From: Microtetraspora malaysiensis
GTDB lineage: Bacteria; Actinomycetota; Actinomycetes; Streptosporangiales; Streptosporangiaceae
NCBI RefSeq assembly: GCF_001528665.1
Contig: NZ_BBYJ01000024.1
Location: 200,093-264,092, forward strand
Direction of reading: 5' to 3'
DNA length: 64,000 bases
Made by a program: the position numbers and the translations under genes. Shown here one piece after another: positions 49,094 through 57,696 of the stretch (within the stretch, counting starts at the first letter, position 1; every line of letters starts with the position of its first letter). Under the pieces are notes generated by a model. That model made no database searches. It saw only the letters and a program-made list of their open reading frames with translations, and was not told the DNA's origin.

Positions 49094-50644
49094 TTGACGC
49101 GCGCCAGCACATCCAGTGTGTTCGACGTGTCCTCGTCCGCGGCGCTGAGCGCGCTCGAACACCCGACCACGTTCATCCGGAAGACCGCCGAGGCGGCGCT
49201 CCCGGTGGAGGCCGTCGCCGCGGAGCCGTCGGCCTTCCACGGACGCGGGGAGATCCTGGTCGTGGACGCCGCCGCCCTCCCGGCCGCCCTCGCCAGGATC
49301 CGCGAACTGCCCCGCCCCGCCGGGACCCTCGTGGTGGTCGGCATGGAGACGGCCGAGGCCAGATCGGCCCTCACGGCGGACGCCGCGGCCTCCGGGCTCT
49401 CCCTGGCGTGCTGCCCCCGCCCCGTCGACGCCGCGACGTACGCGCGGGACCTGCGGCGGCTCGTGGAGAGCCTCCGCCGGGCGAGCCTGACCCGGATCCT
49501 GAAACTGCACGATTCGCTCGTCGCCGCGGTCATGGCGGGCGCCGACCTGGAAACGATCCTGAAGCTGACCGCCCGCCAGGTGTCCGGGTTCGACGCGATG
49601 TTCGTCGACTACACCGGCGTCGTCGTCTCCTCATGGAGTCACCGCGGCCAGCGCAGCCTGAACGTGCCCGCCGAGCTCGACGCCGTGCTGAGGACGTCTC
49701 CCCCCATCGACACCACGCAGGTCGAGCTGAACGACGGCCGCTTCGCGATCCTGGTCGGCGTGGGCCTGCACGACCAGGTCGAAGGTTCCATCGTGTACGT
49801 CGGCGGCCGCCGGCTGACCTCCGCCGAGCTCGTCCTGGTCGAGCGCGCCCGCTCGGCCATGCTGCTCCGTTTCGCGCGGGAGAAGTCCCGGCGCGACGCC
49901 CAGCGCTCCACGGTCGAGCAACTCCTGCGCGCCGCGGTGGACGGGTCGATGAACCACGGCGAGCTGGCGCTCGCACTGCGCGGGCTCGGGCTCGAACCCG
50001 CCGAGGGATATCGGGTCCTCGCGGTGCGGCTCGACCGGGGCACCCCCGAGAGCCGGGCGTTCACCCTGCTTGAGGACGTCGCGGCGGCGAGCACGAGACC
50101 CATCGTCGGCGGCCTGCAGGGAAAGATCTTCTGCCTGGTCCAGCCGGTCGACAGCACGGTGCCCGAGGACTTCCTGCAGGCGTGCCGGACCCGCGGGTGG
50201 AAGGCGGTCACGATCGGCCGCAGCCGGCCCAAGACCGACGCCGAGAGCCTCGCCCTGGCGATCCGCGAGTCCGCGACGGCCAGCCAGTTCTCCGGGCAGA
50301 CGGCCGGCCAGATTCACGACGTCACGTCGCTCGGACTGCCCGGCCTGCTCGCGGGACTCGACCCGCAGAACGTGATGAGGCCGTTCGCCGACACCCTGCT
50401 CGGCGAGCTGATCAGCCATGACGCCGCCAACAACACGGAGCTGGTCAGCACCCTGACCGCCTTCTTCGACACGGGCTGCCGTCCCGGCCCCACCGCCGAG
50501 AAGCTGTGCATCCACCGGCACACCCTCTCCTACCGGCTCGACCGCGTCGCCCAGCTCACCGGGAAGGACCCGCGCAGCCCGGAGTGGATGCTGAGCTTCG
50601 GGATCGCGTTGCAGATGCACGCCATCCTGCGAACCGGACTCTGA
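49094..50644 (+). CDS. PucR family transcriptional regulator
   Basis: The protein has 516 residues from TTG 49094 (AGGGAG 8 bases upstream). The N-terminal domain resembles the PucR sensor (VFDVSSSAALSALEHPTTF, ILVVDAAALPAALARIRELP); the middle is a GGDEF-related domain; the C-terminal PucR helix-turn-helix is in TAEKLCIHRHTLSYRLDRVAQLTG. Such regulators control purine, amino-acid and other nitrogen catabolic genes. Its divergence from the transporter operon makes that operon its probable target. Confidence 0.9.
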   Translation: MTRASTSSVFDVSSSAALSALEHPTTFIRKTAEAALPVEAVAAEPSAFHGRGEILVVDAAALPAALARIRELPRPAGTLVVVGMETAEARSALTADAAASGLSLACCPRPVDAATYARDLRRLVESLRRASLTRILKLHDSLVAAVMAGADLETILKLTARQVSGFDAMFVDYTGVVVSSWSHRGQRSLNVPAELDAVLRTSPPIDTTQVELNDGRFAILVGVGLHDQVEGSIVYVGGRRLTSAELVLVERARSAMLLRFAREKSRRDAQRSTVEQLLRAAVDGSMNHGELALALRGLGLEPAEGYRVLAVRLDRGTPESRAFTLLEDVAAASTRPIVGGLQGKIFCLVQPVDSTVPEDFLQACRTRGWKAVTIGRSRPKTDAESLALAIRESATASQFSGQTAGQIHDVTSLGLPGLLAGLDPQNVMRPFADTLLGELISHDAANNTELVSTLTAFFDTGCRPGPTAEKLCIHRHTLSYRLDRVAQLTGKDPRSPEWMLSFGIALQMHAILRTGL

Positions 50645-50667
50645 GCCGGGTCCGAAGAGGCAGCCTG

Positions 50668-50688
50668 TCCGGCGGGGGCACCGCCGGA
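50668..50688. terminator. Hairpin terminator between the PucR gene and the convergent tetR gene
   Basis: TCCGGCGG and CCGCCGGA are perfect 8-base arms around GGGCA, between two convergent stops. No T-run is present. Confidence 0.55.
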
Positions 50689-50690
50689 GA

Positions 50691-51263
50691 TCAATCGGCC
50701 GTACCCGGATTGGGTGACGGGCCACTGGCGAGCAGCGCGGCCGCCACCGCGCGTGCCCGGCCGGCGGAAGCAGGGGTGCGCTCCCGCACCGCGGTGACGA
50801 TCGCGCCGTCCATGAGCAGGGCGATCGCCCGCGCCGTCTCGTCGGCGTGCGGGTGGCCCGACTCTTCGAGAAGGCGCGCGACGTAGGACACGACCCGCTC
50901 CTTGTGCTCTGCGGCGACGAGGTGGGCAGGGCTGTCCGGGTCGGCCGACTCGACCATGGTGTTGATGAACGCGCAGCCGCGGAAGTCGGCGCGGGCGAAC
51001 CGCTCGGCCAGCGCGTCGAAGACACTGAGCGGATCGCCGCCGAGCGCGCTCACCCGCTCGGCCATCCAGGCCCGCCAGTTCTCGTCGCGCCGTCGCAGGA
51101 CCGCCACGACCAGGTCGTCCTTGCCGGGGAAGTGGCGATACAAGGAGGCGCGCCCCACACCGGACACCGTGAGGATGCGTTCCACGCCGACGGACTTGAT
51201 CCCTTCGGCGTAGAAGAGTTCCTCCGCCGTGGCGAGAAGTCGCTCGCGCGCGTTCCTTGGCAT
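50691..51263 (-). CDS. TetR/AcrR family regulator
   Basis: The protein has 190 residues. The helix-turn-helix is at about 25-46 (GVERILTVSGVGRASLYRHFP), followed by GKDDLVVAVL and a TetR C-terminal ligand-binding domain with an RADFRGCAFINTMVE segment. The gene is divergent from an AhpD-like gene that carries two near-palindromic 22-bp sites before its start, so it is the likely repressor. A 211-bp MITE-like element now separates the two genes. Confidence 0.92.
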   Translation of the reverse strand: MPRNARERLLATAEELFYAEGIKSVGVERILTVSGVGRASLYRHFPGKDDLVVAVLRRRDENWRAWMAERVSALGGDPLSVFDALAERFARADFRGCAFINTMVESADPDSPAHLVAAEHKERVVSYVARLLEESGHPHADETARAIALLMDGAIVTAVRERTPASAGRARAVAAALLASGPSPNPGTAD

Positions 51264-51275
51264 CCCCCCATGCTA

Positions 51276-51486
51276 GGTCGTGTCTGACAAATCAAGCCCT
51301 GCTGCGCGCGGCCCAGACGGCGCCTCGCTGCGTTGACGCCCCACCCACGAAAAGTCCTCGCAGGCTCGGACTTTCCGCGGGGCCCGGGATTGTCGGCCGT
51401 AGGCTCCGCTACGGCCTCCTCCTCCGCCTTGCGATGCATCCACCTGGATCCGCGCTCGCTACGGGCAGCATTTGTCAGACACTCCT
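51276..51486. mobile_element. MITE-like non-autonomous element, 211 bp
   Basis: The ends contain exact inverted copies of GTGTCTGACAAAT (51280-51292 and, reversed, 51470-51482). The 17-base terminal repeats pair at 14 positions. Dinucleotide TA lies directly outside each end (51274-51275 and 51487-51488), as expected of a TA target duplication. The inside has no convincing ORF. The related transposase is not in the window; the family (IS5- or IS630-like) is inference. Confidence 0.65.
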
Positions 51487-51495
51487 TAGCCCGGC

Positions 51496-51524
51496 TTGAC
51501 CAAAACGGAACCGATCAGTACCGT
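51496..51524 (+). promoter_or_regulatory. Candidate promoter of the AhpD-like operon
   Basis: TTGACC at 51496-51501 and TACCGT at 51519-51524 are spaced by 17 bases and fit the housekeeping sigma pattern. The -10 element and spacer are covered by the first operator, so repressor binding would exclude polymerase. Confidence 0.5.
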
Positions 51525-51525
51525 T
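51504..51525. promoter_or_regulatory. TetR-type operator, copy 1
   Basis: The 22-bp site begins AACGGAACCGA and ends TCAGTACCGTT; it matches its own reverse complement except for three complementary position pairs. It overlaps the candidate -10 element. Confidence 0.65.
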
Positions 51526-51529
51526 CGCG

Positions 51530-51551
51530 AACGGAACCACTCAGTACCGTT
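51530..51551. promoter_or_regulatory. TetR-type operator, copy 2
   Basis: This second 22-bp site begins AACGGAACCAC and ends TCAGTACCGTT, differing from copy 1 at two central bases. The two copies are 26 bases apart centre to centre, so bound dimers would lie a little over two helical turns apart. Confidence 0.65.
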
Positions 51552-51561
51552 TGGAGAAGCG

Positions 51562-52080
51562 ATGTCTCGTCTGCCCCAACTGACCGAAGACGCCGACGGC
51601 CTGCTCGAAGAGACACGACGCCAGCTCGGCAAGGTGCCCAACCTCTACGCGGCCCTCGCGAACGGCCCCGCCGCCCTGGCCGGGTACCTGGCCATGCGCG
51701 ACCACCTGACCCGTGGAGTGCTCCGGGCCCGGCTCCGCGAGAAGATCGCGCTGCTGGTCGCGCAGGAGAACCGGTGCACGTACTGCGTGAGCGCGCACAC
51801 GATGCGGGGCAAGCGGATGGGCATGACCGATGAGGAGCTGGCCCTGACCCGTGAGGCCGGAGACGCCGACCCCCACGACGACGCGGTGCTGCGCCTCACC
51901 CGGGAGATCATCCGTACCGGGGGCCGGGTCGGCGACGTGGAGCTCGCGCGCGCCCGCGCGGAGAACGTGACGGATGCCGAGCTCGCCGAGATCGTCGCCC
52001 ACGTCGCGCTCAACACGCTGTCCAACTACTTCAACCACCTCGCGCAGCCGGACCTCGACTTCCCCGAGGTCGCCGTATGA
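51562..52080 (+). CDS. AhpD-like carboxymuconolactone decarboxylase family protein
   Basis: The protein has 172 residues. The redox pair C72/C75 and H79 in NRCTYCVSAHT are the alkylhydroperoxidase AhpD active site. It probably reduces peroxides or acts as a disulfide relay; members are often induced by electrophiles through a TetR repressor, as here. GGAG lies 6 bases before ATG 51562. The stop overlaps the next small gene (ATGA). Confidence 0.92.
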   Translation: MSRLPQLTEDADGLLEETRRQLGKVPNLYAALANGPAALAGYLAMRDHLTRGVLRARLREKIALLVAQENRCTYCVSAHTMRGKRMGMTDEELALTREAGDADPHDDAVLRLTREIIRTGGRVGDVELARARAENVTDAELAEIVAHVALNTLSNYFNHLAQPDLDFPEVAV

Positions 52081-52277
52081 ACCGGGACTGGAGAAACGGA
52101 TCGGTCGAGCTGGTCGACGGCTACACGATCACGGATGGAGAGGGTCGCGCGGTCGGCGCCGCGCAGGGAGTCCGCTTCGCCATCGAGGGCGGTTTCGTGA
52201 ACATCGAGGTGCCCGGCGTCGCCGAGGTCCAGGTCGTCTCGGCGCCGGCCGTCCGGCGCATCGTCTGTCATCGGTGA
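52077..52277 (+). CDS. Small protein coupled to the AhpD-like enzyme
   Basis: The protein has 66 residues; I do not recognise a family. It begins with an Arg/Trp-containing stretch (NRDWRNGSVELVDGYTI) and is otherwise a likely small beta-sheet protein with alternating hydrophobic residues (FVNIEVPGVAEVQVV). The 4-base start/stop overlap indicates coupling to the AhpD-like protein. It is followed by a strong terminator. Confidence 0.7.
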   Translation: MNRDWRNGSVELVDGYTITDGEGRAVGAAQGVRFAIEGGFVNIEVPGVAEVQVVSAPAVRRIVCHR

Positions 52278-52388
52278 GGGGGCGATCCGGGAGGAAAGGC
52301 GCGGCTACCCCTTCCCTCCGGATGCCGTCGCCTCGCCGCTGAGGGCACGGCCGTACGACCTGCGGCAGGCGGCGGTCTCGCTCTGAAC

Positions 52389-52420
52389 GAAGGACCCCGG
52401 GAGATCTCCCGGGATCCTTC
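52389..52420. terminator. Strong hairpin terminator after the AhpD-like operon
   Basis: Arms of 16 bases (left arm beginning GAAGGA, right arm ending TCCTTC, centre GAGATCTC) pair at 15 positions, a nearly perfect 32-bp palindrome located between convergent genes. Confidence 0.75.
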
Positions 52421-52504
52421 GGCGTGCAACGGACGCGGAATGGTTCCGCGGGACACCGGAAACGGCTGGGCTCACCTGGGGAAACGGGCTTCGGTGACGA
52501 GGTA

Positions 52505-53158
52505 TCAGCTCGCCGCGACGCCGTTCACCACGATGCCGAAGAGCCGTACATCGCTGAGTCGCGACAACGCGCGTGACACCGCGTCGTCGGCGGCGCCGAG
52601 CTTCCGCCGTAGCGCGTCGATCCCGGGGGCGCTGTCGATGAGATCCCGCCGGAAGACCTCCCAGTACAGCGGGGACTCGCTCATGCTCGACGCGGCGAGG
52701 TCGACGGCCCGCTCGCTGTAGAACGCGAGAATCCGGTCGTTGAGCAGCGGCACCAGGTGGGGGCGTTTCAGATGCAAAATCGCCGACGCGATCGTGACCC
52801 CGAGCCGATGGCGGTAGCGGAAGTGCCGGTACAGCAGGGTCGCGTGGGCGTACGGCGTCCCCGCGCCGCCGTACGGAGTCTCGACGAGGCGGGCGTCCCC
52901 GGGAACGGAGGACCACGGCGCCTGCTCCGCCGCCATCAGGCACGAGCGGACGTCGTCCGGTGTCAACGAGACCCCGAGCAACAGCAGGCGGCCGAAGTCC
53001 GGCAACTCCACGACGTCACTCGCGCTCGGCGGGTCGTTGAGCAGATCGCCGGCGTAGTCGAATCCGATGAACTCCAGATCCGGTGGCAGCTGGAGAAGCA
53101 CCCAGGCGTCCGATGCCCGGATCGAGTGGCCGGCGATCTTCAGACGAGGCTCAGGCAT
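52505..53158 (-). CDS. Conserved protein of unknown function (possibly DUF6308)
   Basis: The protein has 217 residues and no signal or membrane segment. Recognisable blocks are FDYAGDLLNDPPSASDVVEL, then YRHFRYRHRLGVTIASAILHLKRPHLVPLLNDRI. The last, with HLKRP and LLNDR, recalls base-excision-type helical folds and a small actinobacterial uncharacterised family that I believe is DUF6308; this is from memory. Its ATG overlaps the stop of the acyl-CoA ligase gene, so it is at the end of that operon. Confidence 0.8.
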   Translation of the reverse strand: MPEPRLKIAGHSIRASDAWVLLQLPPDLEFIGFDYAGDLLNDPPSASDVVELPDFGRLLLLGVSLTPDDVRSCLMAAEQAPWSSVPGDARLVETPYGGAGTPYAHATLLYRHFRYRHRLGVTIASAILHLKRPHLVPLLNDRILAFYSERAVDLAASSMSESPLYWEVFRRDLIDSAPGIDALRRKLGAADDAVSRALSRLSDVRLFGIVVNGVAAS

Positions 53159-54791
53159 CGGCTCGCTCGGTGACCCCGTGCGGAGCAGGCGGCGCCCCCA
53201 GCCGGACCTGCTCCCCTGTGGTGCGGTCGTACGCGGTGACCCGCAGGGCACGCAGCTTCTCCTTGGCCACCCGTTGTGACGGGGTCAGCGGCAGCTCGGC
53301 CACGAAACTCCAGTACCTCGGGACCTTGAAGGGCGCCAGGTTCGCGCTCGCGTGCGCGATGACGTCCGCCAGGGTGGCCGCCGCCGCCTCCACTGCCTCC
53401 GCCGGCTCCCCGCGGGCGACGAGAAACGCGTGGACCTCCTCCCCCCGCACGTCGTCGGCGACCGGGACGCAGGCCGCCTGGCCGACCCGTTCGGACGAGC
53501 ACAGCACCGCTTCGACCTCGTTCAACGCGATGTTCTCTCCGCTGCGGCGGGCCATGTCCTTCAGCCGGCCCATCAGATACACGCGGCCGCGTTCGTCCAT
53601 TCGCGCCAGGTCGCCGGTGTGGAACCACCCGTCGCGGAACACCTCGCGGGTCGCCGTCTCGTCCCTGTAGTAGCCGTCCATCATGCCCGCCCCGCGGAGG
53701 ATCAGCTCCCCTGTGCCGCCCCGAGGTACGGCATGCCCCCGCTCGTCCACGATCCGGGCCTCCCGGTGCGGGTTCGGTCGCCCGACGCACCCGGTGCCGA
53801 CCAGCTCGTCGTGATCGTCGGGCAGGACCCGGAGGTCACCGCCGGTCTCGGTCATCCCGAAGCCCTCGTACCAGGGCACCCCGAACCGCTTCTCGAGCGC
53901 GGCATGGATGTCCTTCGGAATGCCCGAGCAGGCGACGGCGCGGAGCGAGTGCTCCCGGTCGGTGGGCTGCTCCGGCTGGCGCAGAAGCAGGGTCGGCATC
54001 ATCCCGATGCAGTACAGGTACGTCACCTGGTACGCGCGCACCTTGTCCCAGAAAGAGGTGGGATGGAACCGGTCCAGCACGACGAGCGAGGACCCCACCA
54101 GCAGGCAGGCCGCCAGGCTCCACTGCGGATCCAGGTAGTAGAACGGCTGGGCGGTGAGCAGGACGTCGTCGGGACCGAGGTGGGGGAACCCGTCCGCGTA
54201 CTTGCGCACCATCGCCGTCCAGTAGCCGTGCGACAGCATGCACCCCTTGGGGTGGCCCGTGGTGCCGGAGGTGTACTGGATGTTGGCCAAGGTCTCGGGA
54301 TAGACCGCCTGGTCCGGCGCGCGGCCCGCGGCGACGCCGTCCATGCCGATCACTCCCGGCCCGCCCTCGGCGTCGGTCACGGCGACGCGACGGCCTCCGG
54401 CCGCCGAGCCGAGCACGAGATCGAGGTGGTCGGCGCAGGTGACGACCAGGGCGGGATCAGCGTGGTCCAGGAGCCGGGTCAGCTCCCTGACCGAATATCG
54501 CGGGTTCACCGGCACGACCGCCGCACCGATCTTGGCCGCGCCCAGCCACAGCAGCGGATATTCCGGACGGTTGTCAAACACCAGCGCGATCCGGTCGCCG
54601 TACCCGATCCCGAGGGCGGCGAGAACGGCTCCGTAGCGGTCCGACAGCTCGTCGAGCTCGGCGAACGTGTAGTCGATGTCGTGTTGATCGAACCTCAGCG
54701 CGCGCCGGTGCGGCCAGCGCCTCGCCGCCCGCCGTACCAGCGTGGCCAGATCCTGCACCTTGACAGCGTCGTCGCCGCCGGTCCCCGTCAT
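53151..54791 (-). CDS. AMP-forming acyl-CoA ligase
   Basis: The protein has 546 residues. [30 protein letters not shown], the DGYYRDETATREVFRDGWFHTGDLARMDERGRVYLMGRLKD block and a C-terminal TPSQRVAKEKLRALRV with the catalytic Lys are all present. It resembles ligases of the crotonobetaine/carnitine-CoA and short-chain acid type. TGATG overlap with the upstream enoyl-CoA hydratase gene. The substrate is unknown. Confidence 0.93.
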   Translation of the reverse strand: MTGTGGDDAVKVQDLATLVRRAARRWPHRRALRFDQHDIDYTFAELDELSDRYGAVLAALGIGYGDRIALVFDNRPEYPLLWLGAAKIGAAVVPVNPRYSVRELTRLLDHADPALVVTCADHLDLVLGSAAGGRRVAVTDAEGGPGVIGMDGVAAGRAPDQAVYPETLANIQYTSGTTGHPKGCMLSHGYWTAMVRKYADGFPHLGPDDVLLTAQPFYYLDPQWSLAACLLVGSSLVVLDRFHPTSFWDKVRAYQVTYLYCIGMMPTLLLRQPEQPTDREHSLRAVACSGIPKDIHAALEKRFGVPWYEGFGMTETGGDLRVLPDDHDELVGTGCVGRPNPHREARIVDERGHAVPRGGTGELILRGAGMMDGYYRDETATREVFRDGWFHTGDLARMDERGRVYLMGRLKDMARRSGENIALNEVEAVLCSSERVGQAACVPVADDVRGEEVHAFLVARGEPAEAVEAAAATLADVIAHASANLAPFKVPRYWSFVAELPLTPSQRVAKEKLRALRVTAYDRTTGEQVRLGAPPAPHGVTERADA

Positions 54792-55597
54792 CACTTGTCT
54801 CCCGCCACTCGAAGGCCGCGGCCCGCGGCGAAACTCCGCTGCGCGGTACGGGCCTCACCGGAGTCCTGCGCCCGGAGGGCGAACCCCACCTCCGCGTCGA
54901 GCGCACCGTCCAGATCCGCCCAGGTCCCCTGTTCGAGGAGTCGCTTCGCCCCCTCGACGGCCACCCTCGGCCGGCTCAGCACCGTCGCGGCCAGCGAATC
55001 CACGACCGCCGGAACCTCACCGCCGGCGGCCACATGGCTGACCAGGCCCATCTCGCATGCCTGCTTCCCGTCGACCCGCTCCCCCAGGATCATCAGCCTC
55101 CGGGCCCGAGCCGGGCCGACCAGCCGGGGGAGGATGGCCGAGACGCCGCCGGTCACGCTCAGACCGGCCTCCACCTCGGGGAATCCGAACACCGCGTCCT
55201 CCGCGGCGACGACGAAATCGGCGGCGAGCGCGAGTTCGGCGCCCGCCCCCAACGCGTATCCGTGAACCTGGGCGATGACGCAGGCGGCCGACCCGCGCAG
55301 CTTCGTGGTGAGCGCCTGGATGCGGCGCAGCCGTTCGACGCGCTCGCCGGCCGGCGGACTTCCGACCACCTCGTGCTTGAGGTCGTAGCCGGAACAGAAC
55401 GAACGGCCCCGCCCGCTGAGCACGATGACCCGCGCCTCGTCACGATCCGCCCGCTCGATCCCTTCCAGCAGGTCGCGCACCAGCTCCGGGGTGACGGCGT
55501 TCAGCCGGCTCGGGCGGTTGAGGGCGATCCGCGCCACCCCGTCCCGGGCCGCGTACTCGATCGTCGATCCCGGCTCTCGATCTTGATGACTCTTCAT
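54791..55597 (-). CDS. Enoyl-CoA hydratase/isomerase family protein
   Basis: The protein has 268 residues. The oxyanion-hole segments SFCSGYDLKHE and QVHGYALGAGAELALAAD and the FGFPEVEAGLSVTGG helix with a catalytic-type Glu define the crotonase fold. It hydrates or isomerises an enoyl-CoA in the cytoplasm. ATG 55597 is chosen although an upstream frame is open. It begins a transcript with the ligase and the unknown gene, just beyond the terminator of the FabG-MaoC unit. Confidence 0.92.
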   Translation of the reverse strand: MKSHQDREPGSTIEYAARDGVARIALNRPSRLNAVTPELVRDLLEGIERADRDEARVIVLSGRGRSFCSGYDLKHEVVGSPPAGERVERLRRIQALTTKLRGSAACVIAQVHGYALGAGAELALAADFVVAAEDAVFGFPEVEAGLSVTGGVSAILPRLVGPARARRLMILGERVDGKQACEMGLVSHVAAGGEVPAVVDSLAATVLSRPRVAVEGAKRLLEQGTWADLDGALDAEVGFALRAQDSGEARTAQRSFAAGRGLRVAGDK

Positions 55598-55750
55598 TCC
55601 GCTCCTCGTCCTGAGCCCGTTCAAGAAGTACTGGCGCGTCGCCGCGCCTGTCATCGGACACATGTCGAGAGCGAACGAGTCCGGCACTCCCTTTGTCCAT
55701 CCGGACTCCGATCCCGGGTACGCCGACCCCCGTCCCGCGACCACGGCGCA

Positions 55751-55798
55751 CTCGGCCCCCTTCAAGATCCCCAGGGAATGACCTTGAAGGGGGCCGAG
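55751..55798. terminator. Strong hairpin terminator after the maoC-type gene
   Basis: CTCGGCCCCCTTCAAG and CTTGAAGGGGGCCGAG are perfect 16-base arms around a 16-base loop, 27 bases beyond the MaoC stop. It separates the FabG-MaoC unit from the hydratase-ligase unit. Confidence 0.8.
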
Positions 55799-55825
55799 AC
55801 GTCGCAGGTCAGACCGCTTACCCGA

Positions 55826-56284
55826 TCAGGGCACCAGAACCGTGACCGTCTCGACCACGCAGGCCGGCTTGTCCGACCCCTCGCGCTCGACAGTGACGCG
55901 GGCGACGGCCCGCACGCCCCTCGGACCCGGGGTCAGCGACACCAGCTCGACGCCCGCGCGGACACGAGAGCCGACCGGAACCGGTGCGGGGAACCGAACC
56001 CTGTCGCAGCCGTAGTTGATCCCCATCTTCAGGCCCTCGACCCGGTAGACCTGCCCGACCAGCTTCGGCACGAGCGACAGCGTCAGGTAGCCGTGCGCGA
56101 TCGTGGTGCCGAACGGGCCCTGCGCCGCCTTCTCCGGATCGACGTGGATCCACTGATGGTCACCCGTCGCGTCGGCGAACAGGTCGATCTGATCCTGGCC
56201 TAGGGTGTGCCAGTCGCTGTACCCCAGGTGGGTGCCGACCGCCTGCTCGAACTCCTCGATGCCCTGGAAGACCTTCACGGTCAC
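55826..56284 (-). CDS. MaoC-like (R)-specific enoyl-CoA/ACP dehydratase
   Basis: The protein has 152 residues of the single hot-dog MaoC type. DLFADATGDHQWIHVDPEKA contains the catalytic Asp and His (hydratase 2 motif), and PFGTTIAHGYLTLSLVPKL follows, as in PhaJ and related dehydratases. GTG start after GGAAAGGA. Encoded 22 bases after FabG, giving a reductase-dehydratase pair acting on beta-oxoacyl/beta-hydroxyacyl thioesters. Confidence 0.93.
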   Translation of the reverse strand: MTVKVFQGIEEFEQAVGTHLGYSDWHTLGQDQIDLFADATGDHQWIHVDPEKAAQGPFGTTIAHGYLTLSLVPKLVGQVYRVEGLKMGINYGCDRVRFPAPVPVGSRVRAGVELVSLTPGPRGVRAVARVTVEREGSDKPACVVETVTVLVP

Positions 56285-56306
56285 TCCTTTCCTGCGTGAC
56301 GCGCGC

Positions 56307-57068
56307 TCAGGCGCGGGGGCCGCCGGCGACGTAGACGACCTGGCCGGAGACGAAGGCCGCCCCTTCGCTGACGAAGAACGACACCGTGTGGGCGATGTCC
56401 TCCGGCTTGCCGGTGCGGCCCACCGGAATCTGCGCGGCGGCCGCGGCCTTGAACTCCTCGAACGTGACGCCGACCCGCGCGGCGGTCGCGGCGGTCATCT
56501 CGGTCTCGATGAAGCCCGGGGCGATCGCGTTCACGGTGACGCCGAACTTCCCGAGCTCGATGGCCAAGGTCTTCGTGAAGCCCTGGACACCGGCCTTGGC
56601 CGCGGAGTAGTTGGCCTGACCGCGGTTTCCCAGCGCGGAGGTGCTGGAGAGGTTGACGATGCGACCCCACTTGTTCGCGGTCATGTAGCGCTGAACGGCA
56701 CGACTCATGAGGAACGCCCCGCGCAGATGGACGTTCATCACCGAGTCCCAGTCCTCGTCGCTCATCTTGAAGAGCAGGTTGTCGCGGGTGATGCCGGCGT
56801 TGTTGACCAGCACGGCCGGGTCACCGAGCTCTTCGGCCACCCGGGTTACCGCGGCATCGACGCTGGCCGCGTCAGACACGTCGACGCCGACCGGGAGCGC
56901 GCGACCGCCGGCGGACTCGATCACGTCGACGACCGGCGTGCAGGAAGCCTCGTCGAGGTCGAGCACGGCCACGGCGAGACCGTCCGCGGCGAGTCGCTGC
57001 GCGATGGCGGCGCCGATTCCGCGGGCGGCCCCGGTAACGATCGCGATACGGCCGTTGGTGTTGCTCAT
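56307..57068 (-). CDS. 3-oxoacyl-ACP/CoA reductase (FabG-like SDR)
   Basis: The protein has 253 residues. NAD(P) motif TGAARGIG at about 12-19, the NNAG motif VLVNNAGITRDN, catalytic LSSTSALGNRGQANYSAAK (Ser, Tyr, Lys) and the PGFIETEM segment make it a classical short-chain dehydrogenase of the FabG/PhaB type. It reduces beta-ketoacyl thioesters, followed by the MaoC enzyme encoded downstream. Confidence 0.93.
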   Translation of the reverse strand: MSNTNGRIAIVTGAARGIGAAIAQRLAADGLAVAVLDLDEASCTPVVDVIESAGGRALPVGVDVSDAASVDAAVTRVAEELGDPAVLVNNAGITRDNLLFKMSDEDWDSVMNVHLRGAFLMSRAVQRYMTANKWGRIVNLSSTSALGNRGQANYSAAKAGVQGFTKTLAIELGKFGVTVNAIAPGFIETEMTAATAARVGVTFEEFKAAAAAQIPVGRTGKPEDIAHTVSFFVSEGAAFVSGQVVYVAGGPRA

Positions 57069-57090
57069 GTCGTCTCCTTGATTCTGTTTC

Positions 57091-57150
57091 TCAGGGGAGG
57101 TGCTGGGCTTCTCAGCGGAGGTGCGGGGCTTCTCGGGGAGGTGCGGGGCG
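57091..57150. repeat. Three tandem copies of a 20-21 bp G-rich unit
   Basis: GGAGGTGCTGGGCTTCTCA, GGAGGTGCGGGGCTTCTCG and GGAGGTGCGGGGCGAT follow each other at 57096, 57117 and 57137, just upstream of the FabG-like start. The spacing is 21 and 20 bases. Confidence 0.7.
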
Positions 57151-57668
57151 ATCAGCGGCGTAGGGAGCGGCTGGTCCCGGCGACACGGAGGGCACAGGCC
57201 GGTTTGCCCGATTCTCAGGCCGACAACAGCTCGCTCAACGTCGCGGCAGCGTTATCGGCGGATGCTCGGCATGCCTCGACAGCCGAAGACCGAGTGCGAG
57301 TCGTGAGGGTAGATCGTACATGCCGCGGTCGTCGTGCCCCGGTCGGCCGGTCGAGGGAGTTGATCACCCGGCCGGGTCACGTCCCCGGCCGCGTGGCCCC
57401 CTCCCCCACGAGGACAGGAACCCGCCTGACTACACTGCGGCTGCACGTAGGTCGCAGCCCAGCGCGAAGGTGAGCCATAGGAGACGACACTCCACTGGAC
57501 AGCGCCGCCGATCGTACCCACGCGTTGATCAGCGAACGCCACCGCGCCTGGGAACCCACTTCGGGCGCGACGCTTTGCGAGAACCCCCGGTCACGACCCT
57601 CTCGACGGCTGGTCACCGATCGCGTCGGTGTCGGTCGTCTCCAGAACACCGTGGGCTCGAACGGCACG

Positions 57669-57696
57669 ACACGTACACGTACACGTACACGTACAC
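57669..57696. repeat. Hexamer microsatellite ACACGT, 4.7 copies, followed by ACGAC repeats
   Basis: ACACGT is repeated exactly from 57669 and is followed by three ACGAC pentamers at 57700-57714. The array lies 68 bases before the GNAT start codon. Each hexamer contains the palindrome GTAC when read across units. Confidence 0.85.
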
